64,000 nt of DNA from Lophium mytilinum. Lineage: Eukaryota > Ascomycota > Dothideomycetes > Mytilinidiales > Mytilinidiaceae. The position numbers were made by a program, and so were the translations under genes. The DNA is taken from contig MU004194.1 in NCBI GenBank assembly GCA_010093605.1, forward strand, positions 1,101,793 through 1,165,792, written 5' to 3'. Below the pieces are notes generated by a model. It had not been told where the DNA came from. It saw only the letters and a program-made list of their open reading frames with translations, and did no database searches. Shown one piece after another: positions 1 through 9,183 of the stretch (positions are counted from its first letter, which is position 1; each line of letters begins with the position of its first letter).

Positions 1-982
1 TCGCGGCAGCTTGCTTCAATTCTTTCTGCTTCTTCTTGGTCTTTTTGTTTATGCCCACCTGATGTCTCAGCTGGCCCATATCGATGTTCTCTTCGTCGCT
101 GCTCTCGTCGGCAGCCTCTTCTCGCTCTTTGTCACCGCCTAAGAAGAATCTCACACCGCTGGTGATAACCTTGTCGTTCTCTGCCAAGCTCGCCTCCTTC
201 ATGATTTCTACAGCTTTGGAGTCTGTCCATATTTGCCGTTTCCATAGCTCTCGGGTTATCTTGACAGCCCATATGCCTTTCGGCGATGCGCGGTCGGATG
301 TGAGGAGGTTGTAAAGAACGGTTTGAATTGTGCGGTTAAGGCGGTGATTTGTGGTTTTGGCGTTTGATGAGCGGAGATCGGAGAGAATCTTCTGGAATAG
401 TAGAGCACGGAGACTCTTGCTTGGAGTTGACACAAGGATCGGAAAGAGGGTGTTCAAAAGACTAGATGCGCATGTCAGTCAAGAACGCTTCCTCAATTTT
501 AGGATACCATACGTAGCAGAGTCTATGACATCCTTATTCTTCAAAAGTACTAAGCTTCCTACAATCTTATCTCGCAACTCAACTTCCAGCTCGGCATGAT
601 GCAGCGACAGTATCTGGACCAGATCGTTCGGAAAGTTCGCCGTGATTACAGGGTAGCAATCCGCGACGTGCGAGACGAAATCTATTAAGTCTCGCAGCGA
701 AACAATGCCATTGTCGTCGGCCGACGCAGGCGCCTGCATGAACAGCTCTCGGAGGGTTTCATATTGGTTGTATTGGTTTTGGAAGTCGTCTTTGTAAGAC
801 CTTGAAATATTTAGCTCCGTGGGTATTGGCTGGAGGGGGAAAGAACGTACTGTGGGTCGCGGCGGATCTTGTACTGCAAGTTCGGGCTGATTTGTATTAG
901 CAAAGCAGCCTATTCACATTCATGAGAACTCTTACAGGTCCGCATCCACTTTCTCCAGCGCGCCGACCTTGCGTTTGCCCAT
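1..982 (-). CDS. SDA1: SDA1-like ribosome biogenesis protein (5' part, runs off window)
   Basis: Sda1 is a nucleolar protein needed for 60S pre-ribosome maturation and export, and for G1 progression in yeast. Four exons are visible: 982-936, 886-851, 800-513 and 461 to the window edge. Phases agree at each junction and the donors are GTAAG, GTACG and GTATG. The protein starts MGKRKVGALEKVDADLPN. It carries the Sda1 stretch GIVSLRDLIDFVSHVADCYP, then LSLHHAEL and LVLLKNKDVIDS. Exon 4 continues LLNTLFPILVSTPSKSLRAL, the NUC130/3NT region, and ends in an acidic then lysine-rich stretch at the edge. About 275 residues are visible, and the C-terminal part (usually some 400 more) lies outside. The start ATG is the first one in frame. 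It shares a 788-bp intergenic region with the PHD gene, which is transcribed the other way. Identification is from recalled family conservation and is strong. Confidence 0.93.
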
Positions 983-1770
983 GATTGCTCGTTGTTTGTG
1001 TTTCGAGAGTGGAGTTGGAGAAATTTGAGGTGGGCGCGAAACTTCCGCCGGCAGAACGTGGCGGTGTTCTGAGCGGTGAGACACGTCCCTTTTCGTCTCA
1101 TCTCATCACCACTGTTCTTAAAGCCCATCACTTTCGTTCAATCTACGGAGTGAAGCATTGACACTCTAGAAAGGCCTCATGCAGGGCAGCTATCACCCCA
1201 CTGACAACTTTAGAAACAGCTGCTTTGTACACTACTTGCCTTTTCACCCGTCATGTTCTCACCTCTCCGTCCCATCGAGCGGCGCTGCGTCTAGGAGCCT
1301 TCAAGGCTCCCATCGGCAAATCAGTTCAAAGTCCCAAATTTCCTGCTGGTGAGGCTTGTCTATGTGACATACATTGTACTGAAGAAAACGGAGTTTTCTA
1401 TGCCTACTGGCTGTCTCACTCTACAGTATTAATCCTCCTGTCCACTGACCTGTAGGCTGGCAAATCTGTTAAAAAGAAAGCAGCCTATTTAGTTGCTCTT
1501 GGGCCAAGTATGTCTCTTAGTCAATACTGTGGATGGACCGAGAATGTACGTCGCTACACCAATTCCGTCAAAAATTGTTTCCATAATGAGAACCACCAAT
1601 ATCTGCGCCACGTGCTTCCAATGTCACCCCCCGCCGCTCTCCTCAACGAGCCGAGCCCTCATCAAGTTTCTCCTTGTCGCCCGACCTTCCCTTGACGCGT
1701 CCACCACTCTTCTTGTCAAAAGTGTCATCGCGCTTATCGCTTGCCTCGTTCCGTGTTTCCTTTCGTCGTC
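983..1770. other. Intergenic, divergent promoter region
   Basis: This stretch separates the divergent SDA1 and PHD-finger starts and probably holds both promoters. I see no convincing TATA box or other gene. Short open frames here lack any recognisable protein features. Confidence 0.6.
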
Positions 1771-4700
1771 ATGGAGTTCAGAGACGATATCGGCGTCGAT
1801 GACCCATTCTATGTGCCCCATCCGCATGCCAACATTCCCGAGCTGGATACACCTGCGCGGAACCACGAAGACTCCAGCGAGCAACAGAGCCTGCATCAAA
1901 GCACCGCTTCTTGCGTATTTACCAGCCACCCGGATTCCGACCCAATCTGCGTGCGAGATCCGCCAGAACTGACAGCCGACTTCTCCGACAACAGCGACGA
2001 TCATTATGTTGGATCCGACGGCCAGCGACATGTTGACACTAGTATCGGAGAGGACGGAGAATCGAAGGACGGAGTATATTATATTGTCGACTCATCTGAT
2101 CCAGACGCACCACGCACGAACATTGGTATCTTACAATCGGACAACATGGGAGAGGCAGGCCAAGCGATGCGAGCCTATCTTAATCAAAATCTTCCCGCAA
2201 GTGCTCGACGGGATGACAAAGGCTTCCACCTTGACATATTCGACATCGTACCAGTGCACCAACTCGCTGGATGTCAGGCCAAGCTTTGGCGAGATGTGCC
2301 ACTTGCTCGAGGGATCCATGCTTTCAAGCCTCCTCTAGAAAAGCCACCCTACAACGAATCTCATTCTAAGATTGCAAACGTCGTCACAGACATTGTGCAA
2401 GACCTTTCTAGTCAGGAATCCCCCTCATTGATGCTAGCGCGACGAAGACTAACTTGTATTTTAGGAAACTACGTCTTCGTTGTCCGTCCTTTTGGATACT
2501 TTTTTGCTCCTTGTGATCATCCGCTATGTACTCGAAACAACACTACGCAAGCTTCTCCTCACAACGACGGTACCGAGGATGATACTCCGCCACAGCAAAA
2601 GAGCTTCCTTAGCCTTGAGCCATATGTAGGATGGGAAACCTTACGATGCGCGCCTGACTGCGACTTTGTAGGTGACAAAATATTGGTCTTCACGCGCGAC
2701 GACGATATCAAGATCAAGGGCTTTACCCTCCGCAAAGTCATGCCAAAGGGCTTGAAGTTCTGTGTCGGCTGTCTGGAAGATCTCTGGAATCAGCGACACA
2801 CCGTTGGCTTCATACCTCCTACTGCTGAAGAACAAGATGCACTCTCTGCAACGTCTTCTTTGCATTCGAGCTTTGCCGCTACAACCGTTTCGTCTCCGGA
2901 ATCTCGAAGTACTTCAAAGCACACTCCACAGCGGCGTTCATATGTCAACAATCAAGCACAACAAGATCAACCCGCACTCTCTACATCAACTGCAGTCCCT
3001 GTCCCACCAAACCGGAGCCCGCTTTCTGGAGGTGAAGCTAGCTCGAAATGTATCCCGCAGCAGCGTACCCAGGTCAAAACTGACCAAGCACTCCTCGAGA
3101 GGCCACCGTTCGAACCACTAGCCACACTGACGCAGCCGCCGATTTATGCGTCTTGGAATGAGGCAGGCAACTTATACCGAAACGGAGGTGCTTCCAGTAG
3201 CTCCGAGCATTCGAGTGGGCTGAAGAATGGTCTGGATGGTATGAGGGATCCGCGCATCTACCGGCCCTCATATCTACCAACAATTTCCAACGAAGATCAG
3301 AGTAAGCCAGATGATCGAAGCATGGGACTTGACGGCACTATTGACTCTACAGATCGTTCGCAGCCTCTATTCCCCATACTCCCAGACAGTCAGGAGACAG
3401 TAGGTAGAGATGCAGCAATTCAACTAGCCCCTTCCTTTGTCACAGCCAGGCAAGACCGACCGGCGTTAGCACCGACCAGAGAAGTATCACAACTCTCCTA
3501 TTCTTCCCAATTCAATCCAGTTAACGCATTTCCAAAGCCATCAGCATTTACAGCAGTGCCTACTGTCCCGCAGTATCTGCTTCCCGCATTCGTCCCCACC
3601 AATTACACATCCCCATACCCGCCGCAACCCCCAATCTCTAACCCCCAGTCCCGCCGAGCCCTCCGCGGCGGCGTCACCCGCACCGAAATCCGCAATGCCG
3701 CCGCCCGTATAGGGCAAATGGTCTACGATAGCGAGCGCGACTTCGTCCAACAATACCACCGCAAGAGCACTCCAGCGCGCGGAACGACTCGAGCTCCCAT
3801 CACGCCCCCTCGGACTACTGTCGTACTCTTGCCCCCGAACTCTATATCCCCACCTGTACGCCCTAATCTCTCGCCAGCGCTAAGTTGTTCGCCGTCGCCC
3901 ATCGCCAATCTGCCTATCCGCTTACGCGCACCTGCTTTTCCTCCAGCTATGAAAGGGCCCTCTTTTAGCAGCTTGGTGGAGGCGACTCGAAAGCAGAGAT
4001 ACGACGACATTACCGCCCGGCTCCAGAAGCAGCGCGAGACAGACCGCTGGCTCGCGGGAGAGAAACGCCGCGTCGAGGACGCAAAGCGCAAGGTATCCGC
4101 GGAACTCAAGAAGAAGCGCGCTGCTCTTGCTGCCGCCAAGGAGCCCCTAACTATGAGAGACCAAAGCCCGGACGAGCAGCCCCCGGTAGACAGAGAGGCG
4201 GAGGAGATTGGTTTCTGGTCCTCGGAGCAGCTGGAAGCTCACCTAGCTGCGAAGCTCGAGGAGACGGATAAGGCATGGGCGAAAACCCTAGCGGCACGGC
4301 GGATGGGCGAGAGTGATTTCGAGTCTTTCCGCCGCACGTACGGGAAACACAAGTTGACGTACTGTTCGTGCGGACGTGGAGATGATGGGCAGCCGATGGT
4401 GGAATGCGCGAACCCGGATTGCGAGGTGGGTGTCTACCATGTGGCTTGCTTGCACGCATCGGAGCGAAAGGCTGTGGAGATACAGGAGGAGAATAACAGT
4501 GCGCTCGCGTTGCAACGCCGCCAGCGCCGGCGGGAAGAGCTCGAGGATAGGGGAGAGGTGAAGGAGGGGAGACGTGTTAGGGAAAGCAGAAAATGGACGT
4601 GTCGAGCGTGTGAGATGGAGATCGCGCAGGCGAAGAAGAGGGAACTGCGGCAGAAGGCTATAGAGAAGAAGCAGGCTGAGCAAGACCTATGGGAGGCGAG

Positions 4701-4833
4701 GGAGGCAAGAGAGGAGGAAAGAATGAGGATGGAGGAAGCCGAGGTGAGGGGCATGCATCAGATTATGCATGTTATGCAGCCGGAGGAGAGTGTGCAGGAT
4801 GGGGATGGGTTCATCATGGATGAGGGCTTCTGA
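1771..4833 (+). CDS. PHD zinc-finger protein, 1020 residues
   Basis: This is a single uninterrupted frame. The ATG at 1771 (MEFRDDIGVDD) is used because the open frame upstream of it begins only with TTG. The first 350 residues are fairly ordered, with clusters such as GNYVFVVRPFGYFF and paired cysteines (CDHPLC, FCVGCLEDLW). Residues about 360-720 are low complexity, rich in Ser, Pro, Thr and Gln. Around residues 740-800 there is a charged, probably coiled segment rich in Lys, Arg and Glu. Near residue 865 a PHD finger begins: CSCG, then a Cys pair (CANPDC), then YHVACLH. A basic and acidic insert of about 45 residues separates this from the closing pair CRAC. PHD fingers of this kind usually read methylated or unmodified histone H3 tails. 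A nuclear chromatin role is therefore inferred, but no catalytic domain is visible. An acidic and coiled tail follows. I cannot name an orthologue. Confidence 0.85.
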   Translation: MEFRDDIGVDDPFYVPHPHANIPELDTPARNHEDSSEQQSLHQSTASCVFTSHPDSDPICVRDPPELTADFSDNSDDHYVGSDGQRHVDTSIGEDGESKDGVYYIVDSSDPDAPRTNIGILQSDNMGEAGQAMRAYLNQNLPASARRDDKGFHLDIFDIVPVHQLAGCQAKLWRDVPLARGIHAFKPPLEKPPYNESHSKIANVVTDIVQDLSSQESPSLMLARRRLTCILGNYVFVVRPFGYFFAPCDHPLCTRNNTTQASPHNDGTEDDTPPQQKSFLSLEPYVGWETLRCAPDCDFVGDKILVFTRDDDIKIKGFTLRKVMPKGLKFCVGCLEDLWNQRHTVGFIPPTAEEQDALSATSSLHSSFAATTVSSPESRSTSKHTPQRRSYVNNQAQQDQPALSTSTAVPVPPNRSPLSGGEASSKCIPQQRTQVKTDQALLERPPFEPLATLTQPPIYASWNEAGNLYRNGGASSSSEHSSGLKNGLDGMRDPRIYRPSYLPTISNEDQSKPDDRSMGLDGTIDSTDRSQPLFPILPDSQETVGRDAAIQLAPSFVTARQDRPALAPTREVSQLSYSSQFNPVNAFPKPSAFTAVPTVPQYLLPAFVPTNYTSPYPPQPPISNPQSRRALRGGVTRTEIRNAAARIGQMVYDSERDFVQQYHRKSTPARGTTRAPITPPRTTVVLLPPNSISPPVRPNLSPALSCSPSPIANLPIRLRAPAFPPAMKGPSFSSLVEATRKQRYDDITARLQKQRETDRWLAGEKRRVEDAKRKVSAELKKKRAALAAAKEPLTMRDQSPDEQPPVDREAEEIGFWSSEQLEAHLAAKLEETDKAWAKTLAARRMGESDFESFRRTYGKHKLTYCSCGRGDDGQPMVECANPDCEVGVYHVACLHASERKAVEIQEENNSALALQRRQRRREELEDRGEVKEGRRVRESRKWTCRACEMEIAQAKKRELRQKAIEKKQAEQDLWEAREAREEERMRMEEAEVRGMHQIMHVMQPEESVQDGDGFIMDEGF

Positions 4834-5447
4834 TACGTGTACTTCGAAGTAACTGCTGGGAGTCCAAGAGGGGCCGGTGGTGTTGAAGATGGAGGTGAAG
4901 TGGTGATGAGAATACCTCTATTGTACTACTATTAGAATTTGGGAAGGACGAGGGTAGTTGGGTAGTCTCGAAATTGGTACAGTTGGTATCATTGAGACTG
5001 GGTAGAATTCGATGAATGGAATAGCCTTGAAAACATCACGGGCACAGTTATTGCAGAAACTGTCAGTAGTGCCTCGAGATGCTTATACCGCTCGAAGGAC
5101 GATCAGTTTGACTTTCAGAAGAGTGTGAAGTAGCATAGTTGTCGAAAATTGAAAAGCCCAAACAAAATCAGATGAGAGCAAGCAAGTTTGAGATCAATGG
5201 GACGAAGCCTCTTTGTAGCTATCTTAGGATTAATGGAGCGCTTTTCAAATATGTAAACCAGCCATCAATGTTCGTCTCCGCTCTTCAAACCGGGCCGTGA
5301 ACTAGCTTCGAAGTACTCGAGGTTGGCATCGTGGTAGCGAGCCTCATGAAAACCAAATAGATGTATTGGCACACTCCAACCAGTCCTGCTCACGTGAAGC
5401 AAGGCAATATCGAGGAAAGGGATAGTCCTAGTTTGAAACGACCTGCA
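4834..5447. other. Intergenic between convergent genes
   Basis: This lies between the 3' ends of the PHD gene and the F-box/ankyrin gene, which converge. It should contain both terminators. No gene or repeat was recognised. Confidence 0.6.
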
Positions 5448-6986
5448 CTACTTGCGCGTCCGGGAATGATATCGGAGAGGCTCAGCAGCAGACGACTCGA
5501 GCAGCCGCTCGATCTGCTCATGGTGCTGGTCCCACAATTGGCGGAAATCGTTCGGGAGCTGATCTGGCGAGAAGGTGTCATAGACAGGTCGACATAAGTT
5601 CCAACAGTCCCTCAAATCTCTTCTAGCATTTCGAACGGCAGAGGTGTTTCCTCGCGACTGTCGCGACTTCTCCAATTTGCAAAGAGCAACTTCGGTCTTA
5701 AGGAGCATGTAGTCAGCAGGCAGTAAGCTGGGAATCTTCTTGTCTAGTGCGACTCTGAGGAGTATCCGTGGTGAGCGCTCATCGATTGGTTCGGTCGCCG
5801 AGAATAGGGCATAAGGAGGGTGTCGCTTAGCGAAGTTGCTGTCCGTATAGTCGAGCGGCCCTAGGTCTGCACCATGGTCTATCAGGAGGCCGATGGTTGT
5901 CGCGATCTCTTCCTCGCTTCGCCGGCGTGACATTAGGACGATGTCAAGGATTGAAGGTCCACCACGGTCATACAAAAGGATGGCGTGGACGTTCGGATCA
6001 GCTCCAGTTTCTAAGAGCTTGCGGATGAGCTGGAGTTGGCGGTCAAAGGAAAGTTTGCAATTCTCCACCGCATCGATGAGCGGGCGAGTGTGACATCGCC
6101 AAGAGATTTCTTCCTGTCCGTTGACATCAGCTCCAGCTTCTATCAACATTGTAACGATGTCTGTATTCTCCCCAGCTGCAGCGAGCGCGAGTGGTAGAGA
6201 TGTCATATCGGGCGCTGCGTTGGAGTGGCGTTGGACCCAAAGGCGATTCGGGTCAGCGCCCGCATCTAGGAGCATGCGGACAATGGTGTTATCGTTTCTA
6301 TAGTCTATAAGGACACTCCGCCGAACATCAAGCACAAAATGAAGAATTGACGGAGTGTCCCGAATATAGGAGTTGACATCCCCACCCCAGTTGAGGAGCA
6401 ACTGGAATACGCGCGGATCGTACATAGCTTGGAGATACATGTCTTGATCGATAGGCTTGCCGCCACACAGCGATAGGAGTAACTCGATCAAATTCACTGT
6501 CTTGGAGCCGCTGGGGTCGGAGTGATTATAGCCGCGATTAGGAAGCGAAACATCCGTGAGGATGTCTTTCAGGAGCTTGATCGTATCTTCGGGGGAAAAC
6601 CGTCCAAGCTCAATCGCTTTGACGACAAACAACGAAGTAATGTCGACGCTGATGTTGATAATGATGCGACAGTCGGTGCGATAGTCGAGGCGGTAGTCGG
6701 TGAAATGGCGACGGCCCCAGCGCCCAATGAAGGCTTTGAAGATAGCCCAAGTGCCACTTAATGGATCGATACCCGTTATGTTGTGGTCGAGGAAATATCG
6801 CACGAGTTCTACATTGGACTGAAAGGCGGCTTTCTCCACGTCGCTTGCAGTAGCATTTTTGAACAAGTCCCCTTCCAGTAAGCTCCGGTATCGCCAGCTT
6901 ACACTGGATAGTCTGCTCAGAGATTTAGTATCGAGGTAATTTGCCGTTTCTAGCACCAGCTCGTTCGGCAATGCAGTGAAGGGCAT
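5448..6986 (-). CDS. F-box and ankyrin-repeat protein, 512 residues
   Basis: This is a single-exon gene. Residues 1-45 are an F-box (MPFTALPNELVLETANYL, then LSRLSSVSWRYRSLL), the motif that binds Skp1 in SCF ubiquitin ligases. Ankyrin-like repeats follow from about residue 50 to 400. Clear examples are VELVRYFLDHNI, VRMLLDAGADPNRL, DIVTMLIEAGADVNGQEE, LIRKLLETGADPNVHA and IGLLIDHGADLGPLD. F-box/ankyrin proteins are numerous and fast-evolving in filamentous ascomycetes. The likely role is substrate adaptor of an SCF ligase, with the ankyrin repeats as target-binding surface; the target is unknown. The final 100 residues lack a recognised domain and are rich in Arg and Leu. The ATG at 6986 gives the F-box directly at the N-terminus, as is usual. 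Confidence 0.88.
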   Translation of the reverse strand: MPFTALPNELVLETANYLDTKSLSRLSSVSWRYRSLLEGDLFKNATASDVEKAAFQSNVELVRYFLDHNITGIDPLSGTWAIFKAFIGRWGRRHFTDYRLDYRTDCRIIINISVDITSLFVVKAIELGRFSPEDTIKLLKDILTDVSLPNRGYNHSDPSGSKTVNLIELLLSLCGGKPIDQDMYLQAMYDPRVFQLLLNWGGDVNSYIRDTPSILHFVLDVRRSVLIDYRNDNTIVRMLLDAGADPNRLWVQRHSNAAPDMTSLPLALAAAGENTDIVTMLIEAGADVNGQEEISWRCHTRPLIDAVENCKLSFDRQLQLIRKLLETGADPNVHAILLYDRGGPSILDIVLMSRRRSEEEIATTIGLLIDHGADLGPLDYTDSNFAKRHPPYALFSATEPIDERSPRILLRVALDKKIPSLLPADYMLLKTEVALCKLEKSRQSRGNTSAVRNARRDLRDCWNLCRPVYDTFSPDQLPNDFRQLWDQHHEQIERLLESSAAEPLRYHSRTRK

Positions 6987-8154
6987 AATTGAATGCGGTG
7001 GCTGACGATTGGCAAGATTTTGCCCACCAGGCCGACGGGTGAACCGAGATGCGAAGAGACAGATGCGGCTCGGTATTGGAAGTAGTGGTTGTGGTGGTGG
7101 TAGGTGAGAATGCTATCAATAGAGGGAAGAAAGAAGAGAAGCTGTGAGAGGTCGGGGCTTTATAGCTGGTACGTTTCATTCACTCTCATCGACAGCTCCC
7201 CACGCGCATAAGTACTACAAGTCAAGACTCTCTCATTACAATGTAGAATGGAGCGACCTGCCGCTGGTTCACCTCAGCCAGGTTTAGTTAAACATAGACC
7301 TGTGTACGGATGAGGCTTTGAGGTGGAGTATGGTTTGCGTACCTTCAATTGAACTAGCCCATACATCTCCTATGCCATCTAGCAGACGGCGTAGGAATTT
7401 TACCAAGTCTTGTTGGCCCAGTGATCAACCATTCGGTGCCTACTAAGGTGAGATACAAGACACGATTTCGACTGTTACCTACGAACGCGCCATCCCATTT
7501 GCTAACGTTTCGTTACTAAAGTAGCAAGTCTTCCCTCCACACCTCCTATCGTCAGAGCAGGAATACCCCAATGGCAACGAGTGAACTCACCAGAGGTACG
7601 CATAACCCCAAGAAAAACCAACACAAGACTCAAGAGCTCGAATTCGACTTGAAATAAAGCTCAAGACCGAGTCCTCGGGGAGTGGCTGCAGTTTGAGAGT
7701 GGATGGTGTTTTGCTTGTTCTTTCAGACTTCGAAGACTACCTCACGATACTGTTTAAGCTACCAGACGTTGCCAGAAACACGAACACAGAAACCGTTGAG
7801 ATTTTAATGGATGGATCCTTCCTCCGGTCCTTCCTACCACGGTAGGCGGGAGAAACATGGCATGCTTGGAGTGCATCAACGACTTTTGAAGTAGCCCAAG
7901 ACGAACAGCTTTCGTCACCCTTAATTATGTGAGACTGCATTGAAGCACCCCAAGCAAACGATGGCCTTTTCTCTATGACCTTCGACTCCATCCATCAACA
8001 TCTATTCTTTGGATTTGAGAGCTCTAAAAGTCTTCTTACCTTAAGCATTACCTATTGTATGAACGCAGAAACCACACATCTTTCATCGAGCAGCCCACAT
8101 CGCGTCCGATGTTCTCGGACTACTTTCGTCCTTCGGCCCCATCCACCAACCCAC
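6987..8154. other. Intergenic, no gene recognised
   Basis: This is 1.2 kb upstream of the F-box/ankyrin gene and downstream of the small unknown gene. It contains a short GTGGTT/GTGGTG-rich tract near 7085-7105. Open frames of up to about 156 codons occur, but none shows conserved domains, plausible splice partners or a good start. I see nothing supportable here. Confidence 0.5.
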
Positions 8155-8839
8155 CTACCCCTTTCCATAGTTCCCGGACACCTTAAACACCGACCCCTCC
8201 TCATCCCACTTCACCGTAACAAGCTTCCCCTGTATGCTCAGAGTGTCGTACCGAATGCTCGCCTCGATATAGCAGCGCGTGAATTCCGCAAACTCCTCCG
8301 GCGAGTACTGCAACTGCTTCTTTTTCCAGCCGGCCGGCGTCTTGAACAGCTTGTGGAAGATGGCGGGGTTGGTGACGGAGGCCTCGTAGCTGAATTTGGC
8401 GCTGTTGGTCTTGCAGGAGGGCTTCCACTAGTGTGTGTGTGTTAGTGAAAAGATAAGAGGGGGGAGGCTGGGGAGGGAAAGATTAGAGCGGGCGATTGGT
8501 AGGGATTAGGTAGCTTGTGCGCAGAAACGAAGAGATATTCTGGCGGAAGAACAGGTGACATACCTTCATCTGGCTCTTGATCCCGCGCACCATCATATCC
8601 CTAGTCTTCGAAGTTTTGGCAGCTAGTTCCTCGGGCGTGATGCCAGGTGGTGAGGCATTGGCTGGCGTGTCGTTGGAAGTGCTAGCGATGTGGGATTGGA
8701 GCTTCAGAACGTGGGAGATGAGCTCTTGCTTGTCCATCTCTTCCAACGCGTCTTCGGTGAGGTCCAGATCGAGACGCGCGCGTTTTGAGGATTTCGTGGG
8801 TGCGATCGACGAGCTGGGGGCAGAGCGTTTGGGCGGCAT
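8155..8839 (-). CDS. Unknown small protein with N-terminal basic nuclear-type signal, 182 residues
   Basis: There are two exons, 8839-8564 and 8427-8155. The donor is AAG|GTATGT and the acceptor ACTAG|TGG, in phase 0. The N-terminus (MPPKRSAPSSS, then KSSKRARLD) resembles a nuclear localisation signal. An acidic and leucine-rich helix follows (LTEDALEEMDKQELISHVLK). The second exon encodes a compact part: WKPSCKTNSAKFSYEASVTN, then FHKLFKTPAGWKKKQLQYSP, EEFAEFTRCYIEASIRYDTL and QGKLVTVKWDEEGSVFKVSG. The exon join restores a smooth sequence, which argues for a real gene. I do not recognise the family. The basic N-terminus plus a globular C-terminus suggests a nuclear protein, but no function can be assigned. 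Confidence 0.72.
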
Positions 8840-9183
8840 CTTTGTGTCGGATTAACGTGTCTTTTGGGTTGAAGGGGTGGTGTTGATGGGGCGGGTGGGG
8901 GGTTTGAGGTGGGAAGAAAGTTGGAGAAGTCGCGCTGGGTCGCGGGAGCTAATTCACGTTGTCAGGTGACTTAATCATGATTCTGCCCAACTATTTAAGA
9001 GCTGAGCTGTGGCACTAGGATACACAGTAGAAAGTACTCACAGAGCAGGCATACAACGATTCAGCCTCGTCCGTCATGCACAAGTTTTTTGGTGCTCTCC
9101 AAACAGTCAGGAGAAGACTCAATGTATTCGACTGGAGGGCCTTTAACCTTCCTTCTAGCCACCGTTGCTCTTGTTTATCCCCT
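8840..9183. other. Intergenic
   Basis: This stretch combines the promoter side of the small unknown gene with the 3' side of the first P450. Nothing specific is seen in it. Confidence 0.55.
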
